A DNA stretch of 64,000 nt from the NCBI RefSeq assembly GCF_016654015.1, contig NZ_JAEPWM010000002.1:434001-498000 (forward strand). The letters are read 5' to 3'. The notes beneath the pieces were generated by a model. It ran no database searches, had not been told where the DNA came from, and saw only the letters and a program-made list of their open reading frames with translations. This document shows, in pieces, positions 11,182-19,258 of the stretch. How positions within the stretch are numbered: position 1 is the stretch's first letter; the number at the start of each line of letters is the position of its first letter. The DNA is from Ramlibacter ginsenosidimutans. GTDB lineage: Bacteria; Pseudomonadota; Gammaproteobacteria; Burkholderiales; Burkholderiaceae_C. The translations under genes and the position numbers were made by a program.

Positions 11182-12627
11182 GTGAGCGATCACCGCAACT
11201 ACATCGGCGGCGAGTGGAGCGCCGCCGCCTCCGGCGCGAGCTTCGAGCGGCACAACCCGGCCGACCAGCGCGAAACCGTGGGGCGCTTCGCGGCCTCGGG
11301 ACCGGACGAAGCACGGGCAGCGATCCACGCAGCGCACGCTGCCTTCCCGGCGTGGCGGGCGATGGCGCCCGGCAAACGCGCGCAGGTGCTGAACCGCGCG
11401 GCCGCGCACCTCGATGCGCACGCCGCCGACATCGCGCGCGACCTCACGCGCGAGATGGGCAAGCCACTGAACCTCGCGCAGGACGAGATCACCCGGACCG
11501 CACAGACGCTGCGCTTCTATGCCGTGGAGGGGCAGACCCACACCGGGGAGACCTACCCCAACGACGATCCCGACATGGTCGTCTACACGCAGCGCGAGCC
11601 CCTGGGCGTGGTGACCGTGATCTCGCCCTGGAACTTCCCGGCGTCCATTCCTGCGCGCAAGATCGCGCCCGCGCTCATCACGGGCAACACGGTGGTGTTC
11701 AAGCCGTCCTCGGACGCGCCGCTCACCGGCGTGCATCTCGCGCAGGCGCTGGTCGCCGGCGGCGCGCCGGCGGGTGTGTTCAACATGGTGACGGGCCGTG
11801 CCGGCGACGTCGGTGCCGCGCTCACGTCGGCGCCCGAAGTGCGCGCCGTCACCTTCACGGGCTCGACCGCCGCAGGGGAACAGATCCATCGCACCGCCGC
11901 GTTCACCACGCGCACGCAGATGGAGCTCGGTGGCAAGAACCCGCTGATCGTCATGGAGGACGCCGACCTGGACCAGGCCGTGGACCTCGCGATCAAGGGC
12001 GGCTTCTCGCTCACGGGCCAGGCTTGCACCGGCACCAGCCGCATCCTGCTGATGAAGCAGGTGCGCGCATCCTTCCTGGACAAGCTGGTGGCGAAGATGT
12101 CCGCGCTGAAGATCGGCAACGGGCTGCAGGCCGGCATCGACCTCGGGCCGCTCGCGACGCAGAAGCAGTACGACACCGTGCTGCGCTACATCGCCATCGG
12201 GCAGCAGGAAGCGAAGCTGCTGGCCGGAGGACGCACGCTGACGGGCGCCGGCCACGAGCACGGCCTCTTCGTCGAGCCCGCCATCTTCACCGACGTGTCG
12301 CCGCGAGCGCGCATCGCGCAGGAAGAGATCTTCGGGCCGGTGCTGTCGGTGATCGACGTGGACAGCTACCAGCACGCGATCGACATCGCGAACGACACGC
12401 CTTACGGGCTGTCGGCCGCGATCGCGACGCGCAACCCGCGCTACGTGCATGCGTTCTGCCGCGACATCCAGTCGGGCACCGTGAAGGTGAACCGCACGAC
12501 CACCGGCAATCTCGGCAACGCGCCTTTCGGGGGCTACAAGGCCTCGAGCAGCTCGGGCTTCCGCGAATCGGGCCGCGTCGGCCTCGACTTCTTCACCCAG
12601 ACCAAGACCGTCTACCGCGCGTTCTGA
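11182..12627 (+). CDS. NAD(P)-dependent aldehyde dehydrogenase
   Basis: This 481-residue enzyme oxidises an aldehyde to an acid. It has the cofactor loop TFTGSTAAGE, the general base glutamate in MELGGKNP and the nucleophilic cysteine in GQACTGTSR, all at normal spacing. The proline-rich SPWNFP motif and C-terminal oligomerisation strand are present. The start is GTG 11182, 14 bases after the diiron-protein stop; the longer open frame upstream is a shadow of that gene. It probably removes an aldehyde released by the oxygenase step. Confidence 0.95.
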   Translation: MSDHRNYIGGEWSAAASGASFERHNPADQRETVGRFAASGPDEARAAIHAAHAAFPAWRAMAPGKRAQVLNRAAAHLDAHAADIARDLTREMGKPLNLAQDEITRTAQTLRFYAVEGQTHTGETYPNDDPDMVVYTQREPLGVVTVISPWNFPASIPARKIAPALITGNTVVFKPSSDAPLTGVHLAQALVAGGAPAGVFNMVTGRAGDVGAALTSAPEVRAVTFTGSTAAGEQIHRTAAFTTRTQMELGGKNPLIVMEDADLDQAVDLAIKGGFSLTGQACTGTSRILLMKQVRASFLDKLVAKMSALKIGNGLQAGIDLGPLATQKQYDTVLRYIAIGQQEAKLLAGGRTLTGAGHEHGLFVEPAIFTDVSPRARIAQEEIFGPVLSVIDVDSYQHAIDIANDTPYGLSAAIATRNPRYVHAFCRDIQSGTVKVNRTTTGNLGNAPFGGYKASSSSGFRESGRVGLDFFTQTKTVYRAF

Positions 12628-12643
12628 GCGCAGGAACCCCCCC

Positions 12644-13123
12644 ATGAAGAAAGCCATCAAGCTGGAGCTGGCGGAAGCCAGGCACATGGCGCAGGCGGCG
12701 CTGCGCCAGGCGGAAGCCATCGGTGTGCGCGAGACGGTCTGCATCGTCGATGACGGCGGCTACCCGCTAGTGCTCGAGCGCATGGACGGCGCGCGCATCA
12801 CCGGCCCGCAGATCGCCTGGAACAAGGCCTTCACCGCGAGCGGGCACAAGCGCTCGACGCACCTCTTCACGCGCGCGCCCGATGGGCCGGCGCTGCCCGG
12901 CAACGAAGCCTTCGGGATCCAGCTGAGTTTCGAGGGCCGCTTCGCTGCTTTCGTCGGCGGCTACCCGATCGTGGTGAACGGCGAAGTCGTCGGCGGCATC
13001 GGCCTGAGCGGCGGCAATGGCGAGCAGGACACCCAGTGCGGCGTGGCGGGCTTGCAGGCGTTGCGCGACCTGCTGCAGTCGCAGGGCTTCGACGTGCTCG
13101 TGCAGGCCGACATCAAGAAATGA
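12644..13123 (+). CDS. GlcG/HbpS family protein
   Basis: This 159-residue protein has the GlcG/HbpS (DUF336) fold: an N-terminal helix with IKLELAEARHMAQAALRQAEA, then VCIVDDGGYPLVLERMDGA, and the glycine-rich C-terminal VGGIGLSGGNGEQD. Family members bind heme or small molecules and often accompany catabolic enzymes without a defined reaction. Its stop overlaps the start of the reductase gene (ATGA), so they are probably translationally coupled. Confidence 0.9.
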   Translation: MKKAIKLELAEARHMAQAALRQAEAIGVRETVCIVDDGGYPLVLERMDGARITGPQIAWNKAFTASGHKRSTHLFTRAPDGPALPGNEAFGIQLSFEGRFAAFVGGYPIVVNGEVVGGIGLSGGNGEQDTQCGVAGLQALRDLLQSQGFDVLVQADIKK

Positions 13124-14121
13124 GCTACCGCGTCTGCGTGCAGGACAGCGGCGCCAGCTTCGTGGTGGCGGCGGGCGAGCCCTTGCTCGAAGCCGCCCTG
13201 CGCCAGGGCGTACGGCTGCCGCACGAGTGCACGTTCGGCGGTTGCGGCACGTGCCGCATCAAGCTCGTGGAGGGACAGGTCCGCTACGAGGAGATGCCGC
13301 TGGCCTTGTCGCCGCAGGAGGCGCAGGCGGGCCATGCCCTCGCGTGCCAGGCACGCGCGTGCAGCGACCTCGTGATCAGCCTGCAGCGCGCCGACGATGC
13401 ACCCGCCGCCGAGCGCCGGCGCGCCGTCGTGCGCGCGGTCCGTCGCTGGACGCCGGATGTGGTGAACCTGCAGCTCGAGGTCGAAGCGGATCGCCTCGAC
13501 TACCGGCCCGGGCAGTACATGAACGTGCTGCTGGACGACGGCACGCATCGCAGCTTCTCGATGGCATCCGCTCCTGCCGGCAATCGCGTCGACTTCCACG
13601 TCCGGCGCATCGCGGGCGGGCGCTTCACGGACGAGGGGCTGCGCCGGCTCGCGCAGGGCGACCGCCTGGACGTCGAGATCCCGCTCGGGAATTTCCGGCT
13701 GCACGCGGAAGACTACCGGCCCATCGTCATGGCGGCGACCGGCACGGGACTTGCTCCCATCAAGAGCATGCTGGAAACCTTGATGGACGACGACGACTGT
13801 CCGCCCGTCTCGCTGTACTGGGGCGTGCGCACCGAAGCGGACCTCTATCTCGCCGACGAGATCCGCACCTGGGGCGAGCGCCTGTACGAATTCGATTTCG
13901 TTCCGGTGCTGTCGCGCGCGGGCGCGGACTGGCGTGGCCGGCGCGGCCACGTGCAGGACGCCGTGGCGCAGGACTTCGGCGACCTGTCGGAGCATGCGCT
14001 GTACCTGTGCGGCTCGCCGGCCATGATCGCCGACGCCAAGCAGAGATTCCTCGCGCTCGGTGCCGACCTCGATCATCTGTACGTGGACGGTTTCACGTTC
14101 CAGCACGAGGCTGCAACGTGA
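13120..14121 (+). CDS. NAD(P)H:ferredoxin-type oxygenase reductase
   Basis: This 333-residue flavoprotein has an N-terminal 2Fe-2S domain (ligands in CTFGGCGTC and a later Cys in ALACQARAC), a FAD domain with the RxYS-like RSFSMAS, and a NAD-binding domain with ATGTGLAPIKSML and the terminal LCGSPAMI. This is the layout of phenol hydroxylase P5-type and related reductases. It would pass electrons from NAD(P)H to the two ferredoxins and then to the diiron protein. Its ATG overlaps the stop of the GlcG/HbpS gene. Confidence 0.93.
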   Translation: MSYRVCVQDSGASFVVAAGEPLLEAALRQGVRLPHECTFGGCGTCRIKLVEGQVRYEEMPLALSPQEAQAGHALACQARACSDLVISLQRADDAPAAERRRAVVRAVRRWTPDVVNLQLEVEADRLDYRPGQYMNVLLDDGTHRSFSMASAPAGNRVDFHVRRIAGGRFTDEGLRRLAQGDRLDVEIPLGNFRLHAEDYRPIVMAATGTGLAPIKSMLETLMDDDDCPPVSLYWGVRTEADLYLADEIRTWGERLYEFDFVPVLSRAGADWRGRRGHVQDAVAQDFGDLSEHALYLCGSPAMIADAKQRFLALGADLDHLYVDGFTFQHEAAT

Positions 14122-14276
14122 GCCATCGCCGGCGAGACATCGCGCTGCGCGCAGCTATTGGGGATAGCCGCGATGCCACGACGGGTGTGCGACATGCATT
14201 CTCTCTTCCCGCTCGCAAGCGAAGTGCCGAGATTCCGGTCCCGGCGCGTTCGTCATTTCACCAACAAGGAGTGCCG

Positions 14277-15308
14277 ATGTTTTCCCTTCTGCAAAAGCTT
14301 CGTATCCCCGCGATGGGCGCAGTGATCCGGCGCAGCATGGTCGCCATGCTGGCCTTCGGTATGGCTGCCGGCGCGCTCGCGCAGGGCAGCCCCGTGAAGG
14401 TGCGCTACGAGGAAGTCGTGCGCTCGGTGCTGTACCTGCCGGCGTACGTGGCCTTGAGCCAGGGCTACTTCAAGGACGCCGGGCTCGACGTCAGCATGAG
14501 GACCTCGCAGGGCACCGACAAGGGGATGTCGGCGTTGCTTTCGGGCAGCGCGGACATCGTGCTGATCGGCCCTGAGGCGTCGATCTACGTCGCCAACAGC
14601 GAATCGCCCGTGAAGCCGAAGATCTTCTGCGGCCTGACGGCAACCGACGGCTTCCTGCTGATGTCCCGCAACAAGCCCGCCGGCGCCTTCGACTGGAACC
14701 AGCTGAAGGGCAAGAGCGTGATGGCGTTCCGCCCCGGCTCCAACCCCGACGTGTTCCTGCAGAGCGCCATTCGCAAGCACGGCGTGAATCCGAAGAGCGA
14801 CCTGAAGATGGTCAGCAACATCGGCCCGGCCGCGCGCACCGGCGCCTGGCTCGCGGGCCAGAACGACTACGCGATCTTCCTGGAGCCTGAAGCCACCGTC
14901 ATCGAGAAGGAAGGCAAAGGCTACGTGGTCGCCTCGGTCGGTCGCGAAGTGGGACCGGTCGACTACACCGTCTTCACGGCCACCGACGCCTTTCTCAAGC
15001 AGAACCCGAAGGTGGCGCAGGCCTGGACGGACGCGGTGGTGCGCGCCCAGAAGTACGTTGCCACGGCACCGGCTCCCGAGCTCGCGAAGAACATCGCCAG
15101 TTTCTTCCCGGGCATGAGCCAGGCCGAACTGGTCGCCGCGGTGGAGCGTTATCGCGGCATCGGACTGTGGAAGTCCAACCCCAAGGTGGAGAAGCAGGCC
15201 ATCGACAGCCTGCAGGACATGCTGATCGCCAGCGGCGTGCTGGAAGCGGGCAAGCGTGTCGCCTACGAGGCCGTGGTCGACAACAGCTTCGTCGGCAAGG
15301 CACAGTGA
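14277..15308 (+). CDS. ABC transporter substrate-binding protein (NMT1/SsuA-like)
   Basis: This 343-residue periplasmic receptor has a signal peptide (hydrophobic MVAMLAFGMAAGALAQG near residues 20-38) and the NMT1/THI5-like fold used for sulfonates, nitrate, pyrimidines and aromatic acids. Recognisable parts are YLPAYVALSQGYFKDAGLDV and SGSADIVLIGPEAS. ATG 14277 follows AAGGAG. The 155-base gap after the reductase gene has no clear promoter. It feeds the ATPase and permease genes just downstream. Confidence 0.92.
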   Translation: MFSLLQKLRIPAMGAVIRRSMVAMLAFGMAAGALAQGSPVKVRYEEVVRSVLYLPAYVALSQGYFKDAGLDVSMRTSQGTDKGMSALLSGSADIVLIGPEASIYVANSESPVKPKIFCGLTATDGFLLMSRNKPAGAFDWNQLKGKSVMAFRPGSNPDVFLQSAIRKHGVNPKSDLKMVSNIGPAARTGAWLAGQNDYAIFLEPEATVIEKEGKGYVVASVGREVGPVDYTVFTATDAFLKQNPKVAQAWTDAVVRAQKYVATAPAPELAKNIASFFPGMSQAELVAAVERYRGIGLWKSNPKVEKQAIDSLQDMLIASGVLEAGKRVAYEAVVDNSFVGKAQ

Positions 15309-16117
15309 TGGCCGCGGTGCTCCAGGAGTTTCCCGCTGCGCAACCCGCGCGCGTGGAGTTGCGTGACGTCTCGCTGCGCTATTTCACGCCCGCTGGCGAA
15401 ACGCAGGCGCTCGACCGGATCAACCTGCGCCTGGGCGCGGGCGAGTTCGTCAGCCTCATCGGCCAGTCCGGCTGCGGCAAGAGCACGCTGCTGTCGCTGG
15501 TGGCCGGCATCCTGAGGCCGTCGTCGGGGCAGGTGTGCGTCGACGGGGCGCCCGTCGCAGGACCCACGCCGCGCGTGGGCTACATGCTGCAGCAGGACTA
15601 CCTGTTCGAGTGGCGCACGATCCTGGACAACGCCGTGCTGGGCGCGCAGATCCAGGGCCGCGACCTGAAGCTCGCGCGCGAACGCGCGGTCCACCTGCTG
15701 CACAAGTGCGGCATGGGCGCCTTCCTGCATCACTACCCGCGCCAGCTCTCCGGCGGCATGCGGCAGCGCGTCGCGTTGGCGCGCACGCTCGTCACCGAGC
15801 CGGACGTCGTCCTGCTGGACGAACCGTTCTCGGCGCTGGACTCCCAGACGCGGCTGGCCATCGCCGACGAAGTGGTGGACGTGCTGCGGACCGAGGGCAA
15901 GTCGGTGCTGCTGGTCACGCACGACATCGGCGAGGCCATCGCCATGACGGATCGCGTCGTGGTCCTGTCCCGCCGGCCCGGCCGCATCAAGAGCGAGCAT
16001 CACATGGTGTTCGGGGGCGGGCGCCGACCCACCCCGCTGGAAGCGCGGGCGCGGCCCGAATTCAACGACTTCTTCCGCACGCTCTGGGACGAGCTGGACG
16101 TGCACGTGGAGGGCTAG
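15308..16117 (+). CDS. ABC transporter ATP-binding protein
   Basis: This 269-residue ATPase belongs to the nitrate/sulfonate/taurine importer group. It has Walker A (GQSGCGKSTLLSLVAG), the Q-loop region, signature LSGGMRQRVALAR and Walker B with D-loop (VVLLDEPFSALD). Its ATG overlaps the receptor stop by one base (TGATG). It powers the importer formed with the permease at 16120. Confidence 0.95.
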   Translation: MAAVLQEFPAAQPARVELRDVSLRYFTPAGETQALDRINLRLGAGEFVSLIGQSGCGKSTLLSLVAGILRPSSGQVCVDGAPVAGPTPRVGYMLQQDYLFEWRTILDNAVLGAQIQGRDLKLARERAVHLLHKCGMGAFLHHYPRQLSGGMRQRVALARTLVTEPDVVLLDEPFSALDSQTRLAIADEVVDVLRTEGKSVLLVTHDIGEAIAMTDRVVVLSRRPGRIKSEHHMVFGGGRRPTPLEARARPEFNDFFRTLWDELDVHVEG

Positions 16118-16119
16118 CC

Positions 16120-16980
16120 ATGGCGAACATCCTTTCCGTCGCTGCCGTCGGCGATCGCGTCGTCGACCCCGTCACGGTCGCGACCGCCTCGCCGAGTCCC
16201 GAGTACCTGGCGTGGCGTGCGGGAGAGCGGCGCCGCCGTCGCGCGATCGCGGCCACGCGTTTGCTGCTGCTCGCGGTGTTCCTGGCCGTGTGGGAGGTGC
16301 TGGCCCGCACGCACCTGGTCAACCCGATGCTCACCAGCTATCCCAGTGCCCTGTGGCCGGCGTTCCTCGACCTCCTGCGCAATGGCGACCTGGTCGGCCA
16401 CACGTGGGCCACGCTCAAGGCGACGCTCATCGGCTTCGCATTGAGCATGGCCATCGGGACCTCGGTGGCCGCGGCCCTGTGGTGGTCCGGGTTCGCGCAA
16501 AAGGTGCTGGATCCGTTCCTGGTGATCGCCAATGCCATGCCCAAGATCGCGTTCGTTCCGATCTTCTACATCTGGCTCGGCTCGGAGTATTCGGTGTACG
16601 GCATGGCGGTGGCCATCGCGGTGTTCGTCACCATCATGGTGATCTACGAGGGCTTCCAGGGCATCGATCCCAACAAGGTCAAGCTGGCGACGACCTTCGG
16701 CGCGAGCCGCGCACAGGTGCTGCGCCTGGTCGTGCTGCCCGGGAGCGTGCCCACCCTGATCGCTGCACTGAAGATGAACATCGGCCTGGCCCTCGTCGGC
16801 GTGATCGTGGGCGAGTTCCAGTCGGCCAACGCCGGCCTCGGCTTCCTGATCCTCAACGGCAGCCAGGTGTTCAAGCTGAACATCGTGATGACGGCGATCG
16901 TGGTGCTCGGAGCGATGTCGGGACTGATGTACCTGGTGATCGCGCGCCTGGAGGCGGCCCTGGCGCGCCGCTATGCCTGA
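16120..16980 (+). CDS. ABC transporter permease (SsuC/TauC-like)
   Basis: This 286-residue inner-membrane protein has about six transmembrane segments and the coupling loop near KVKLATTFGASRAQVLRLVVLPGSVPTLIAAL that contacts the ATPase. The N-terminal 45 residues are cytosolic and end in a run of arginines. It sits two bases after the ATPase gene. The trio resembles sulfonate or taurine importers, but substrate cannot be assigned. Confidence 0.94.
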   Translation: MANILSVAAVGDRVVDPVTVATASPSPEYLAWRAGERRRRRAIAATRLLLLAVFLAVWEVLARTHLVNPMLTSYPSALWPAFLDLLRNGDLVGHTWATLKATLIGFALSMAIGTSVAAALWWSGFAQKVLDPFLVIANAMPKIAFVPIFYIWLGSEYSVYGMAVAIAVFVTIMVIYEGFQGIDPNKVKLATTFGASRAQVLRLVVLPGSVPTLIAALKMNIGLALVGVIVGEFQSANAGLGFLILNGSQVFKLNIVMTAIVVLGAMSGLMYLVIARLEAALARRYA

Positions 16981-16990
16981 AGGAGCCGCC

Positions 16991-17680
16991 ATGGAATTCC
17001 CGCAGTGGGTGGTGGATCGCGTGGTGGCCCGGCAAGGCTGCCTGCACCCGTACGAACGCTTCGATGCCGCGCGCACCGCGTTCGTCGTCGTCGACTTGCA
17101 GAACTACTACACGCAGCCCGGCTACCTGGGCGAATGCGCCGCTGCGCGAGCCACCTTCCCGGCGGTGAATCGCCTGGCCGACGCGTTGCGGCAAGCCGGC
17201 GGCCACGTGGTCTGGGTGCAGACCAGCGCCGACGGCGCGCAGGACTTCTGGTCGCACCATCACGCGACCATGCTGACGCCGGAGCGCAGCGCGCGGCGCC
17301 TGCGCGAGCTGGCCAGCAGCCATCCCGGCTTCCAGATCGCGCCAGGGTTGCACGTGGCACCGGGCGACGTACGGGTCACGAAGCGCTGCTACAGCGCGCT
17401 GGTACCCGGATCGTCATCGCTCGATGCGGTGCTGCGCGAGCGCGGCGTCACGCATGTGCTGGTTGGAGGGACCGTCACCAACGTCTGCTGCGAATCGACG
17501 GCGCGCGACGCAATGATGATGGACTACGCAACCGTGATGGTGCACGACGCGCTCTCCGCCGTGACACCGCAGGAGCACGAGCACAGCCTGCAGAACTGGA
17601 TGTTGTTCTTCGGCGATGTGCTCGGCTCGGAGGAGATCGTGCGGCGCATCCAGCCGGCGCGGGTGGCGGTGGGCATGTGA
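16991..17680 (+). CDS. Isochorismatase-family cysteine hydrolase
   Basis: This 229-residue hydrolase has the catalytic triad of the family: Asp in TAFVVVDLQNYY, Lys in VRVTKRCYSAL and Cys in GTVTNVCCESTARDA, with the typical cis-peptide region before the cysteine. Relatives hydrolyse amides such as N-carbamoylsarcosine, maleamate, biuret and nicotinamide. ATG 16991 is chosen because AAGGAG (16980-16985) is ideally placed; ATG 16973 would overlap the permease gene. In this locus it probably releases ammonia or a carbamate from a pathway amide. Confidence 0.92.
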   Translation: MEFPQWVVDRVVARQGCLHPYERFDAARTAFVVVDLQNYYTQPGYLGECAAARATFPAVNRLADALRQAGGHVVWVQTSADGAQDFWSHHHATMLTPERSARRLRELASSHPGFQIAPGLHVAPGDVRVTKRCYSALVPGSSSLDAVLRERGVTHVLVGGTVTNVCCESTARDAMMMDYATVMVHDALSAVTPQEHEHSLQNWMLFFGDVLGSEEIVRRIQPARVAVGM

Positions 17681-17768
17681 GCAGCGGGACGGCAGGGGAG
17701 TGGAGCTTGGTGGTCCGTGCATCCGCTGGCGGCGGCCTGGACCTTGGTTGATTCGATGTGAAGGAGAG

Positions 17769-18737
17769 ATGGTGAAAGCAATGAACAAGTGGATGGGCGC
17801 GCTGGCCGCCCTGGCTGCGCTCGCGGTGGCGACCCCGGCGCTCGCCGACTATCCGGAGAAGCCCGTGCGCGTCATCGTGACCACGGTGCCCGGGCCGCTG
17901 GACGCGTTCGCGCGCGCGGTGGTCAAGCAGATGTCGGAGAAGCTCAAGCAGCCCTTCATCATCGACAACCGCGCCGGGGCCGGCGGCAACGTGGGCGCCG
18001 ACATGGTGGCGAAGGCGCCGGCGGACGGCTACACGCTGCTGTTCGCGCTCGACACGACCTTGACGGTCAATCCCTCGCTGTACGACAAGATGCCCTTCGA
18101 CGGGAGCAAGGACCTGGCGATCATCAGCGTGCCGGTCACCTACAGCCAGATGCTGGCCGTGGGCCCGAACGTGAAGGCGAACTCCCTGCCCGAGTTCGTG
18201 CAGCTGGCCAAGACGCAGCACCTGTCGTATGCCTCCGGCGGCAACGGCTCGCCAAGCCACCTCACCATGGCCGCCTTCCTCGCCAACGCCGGGCTGGACA
18301 TGACGCACGTGCCGTACAAGGGCACGGGCGCCTCCGTGGTCGACGTCATGGGCGGCCAGGTGGACAGCGTGTTCGCCGTCGTGAGCGGGATCTGGCCGCA
18401 GGCGAAGGCAGGCAAGCTGAAGGCGCTTGCGGTGTCGGGCAACGCGCGGTCGCCCTCGGCGCCCGACGTTCCCACCGTGGCCGAGCTCGGCTATCCCGGT
18501 TTCAATGCCAGCTTCGCCTACGTGCTCGCCGCGCCGGCGGGCACGCCCAAGGAAATCCTGCAGCTGCTCGCCCGCGAGGCGCAGGCGGCCATGAACAGCA
18601 AGGAGGTCATGGACCTGGACCGGCAGGCGGACTACACGCCGACGGGCCTGTCGCCCGAAGCTTCGGCCGCCTGGATCCGCGACATGCGCAAGCGCTGGGC
18701 CGAGGTGATCACCAAGGCGAAGATCACGGCGAATTGA
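17769..18737 (+). CDS. Bug-family tripartite tricarboxylate receptor
   Basis: This receptor of about 322 residues has a signal peptide (WMGALAALAALAVATPALA) and the TctC/Bug fold. Typical stretches are YPEKPVRVIVTTVPGP, FIIDNRAGAGGNVGADMVAKA and SFAYVLAAPAGTP. No TctA or TctB membrane gene is nearby, as is common for Bug receptors in Burkholderiales. The start is uncertain: ATG 17769 sits directly on AAGGAGAG, so GTG 17772 or ATG 17781 may be used. A terminator follows, closing the locus. Confidence 0.92.
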   Translation: MVKAMNKWMGALAALAALAVATPALADYPEKPVRVIVTTVPGPLDAFARAVVKQMSEKLKQPFIIDNRAGAGGNVGADMVAKAPADGYTLLFALDTTLTVNPSLYDKMPFDGSKDLAIISVPVTYSQMLAVGPNVKANSLPEFVQLAKTQHLSYASGGNGSPSHLTMAAFLANAGLDMTHVPYKGTGASVVDVMGGQVDSVFAVVSGIWPQAKAGKLKALAVSGNARSPSAPDVPTVAELGYPGFNASFAYVLAAPAGTPKEILQLLAREAQAAMNSKEVMDLDRQADYTPTGLSPEASAAWIRDMRKRWAEVITKAKITAN

Positions 18738-18763
18738 CCGAACGGGACGAAGCGGGGGCCCGG

Positions 18764-18788
18764 GGCCGGCGCACGACGCCGGCCTTTT
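18764..18788 (+). terminator. Intrinsic terminator after the Bug receptor gene
   Basis: GGCCGGCG (18764-18771) pairs perfectly with CGCCGGCC (18777-18784) around a five-base loop and is followed by TTTT (18785-18788) and more T-rich bases. It marks the end of the plus-strand arm of the 7-18 kb locus. Confidence 0.75.
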
Positions 18789-18893
18789 CGTTTCCGGCGC
18801 GCAGACAATCGGGTCGGTGTCGAAAGACGCCGCCCTGGGACGACATTGCCAGGACGCCGCATGGTGCGGCATCCTGAACGCAAGGAGCACGTC

Positions 18894-19253
18894 ATGGAAT
18901 ACCTCTTGTTGATCCACAGCGAAACCAGCGGCAACGCCGAGGCCGTCCCGGAAGCGGCGCGCCAGCAGATGCTGTCCGCCTACCGCGCCTATACGGAGGC
19001 GCTGCAGGGGGCCGGCGTCATGCGCGGCAGCAACCGGCTGCGGCCGGCTTCGAGCGGCACGGTCGTGCGGATGCGCGACGGCAAGACCGAAGTGCAGAAC
19101 GGGCCCTTCATCGAGACGCGCGAGGAACTGGGCGGCTACTACCTGATCGACGTGCCGAACCTGGACGCGGCCCTGTCCTGGGCCGCGCGTTGTCCGGGCG
19201 CGAGCCACGGGACGATGGAAGTCCGCCCCGTCTGGCCGATGGACTCGTACTGA
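18894..19253 (+). CDS. YCII/DGPF-domain protein
   Basis: This 119-residue protein has the YCII-related fold: MEYLLLIHSE at the start, and the DGPF-type motif here as NGPFIETREELGGYYLIDV. ATG 18894 follows AAGGAG. It is directly upstream of an ECF sigma factor of the group known to pair with DGPF proteins. The biochemical role of such proteins is not established. Confidence 0.92.
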   Translation: MEYLLLIHSETSGNAEAVPEAARQQMLSAYRAYTEALQGAGVMRGSNRLRPASSGTVVRMRDGKTEVQNGPFIETREELGGYYLIDVPNLDAALSWAARCPGASHGTMEVRPVWPMDSY

Positions 19254-19258
19254 GCGCG

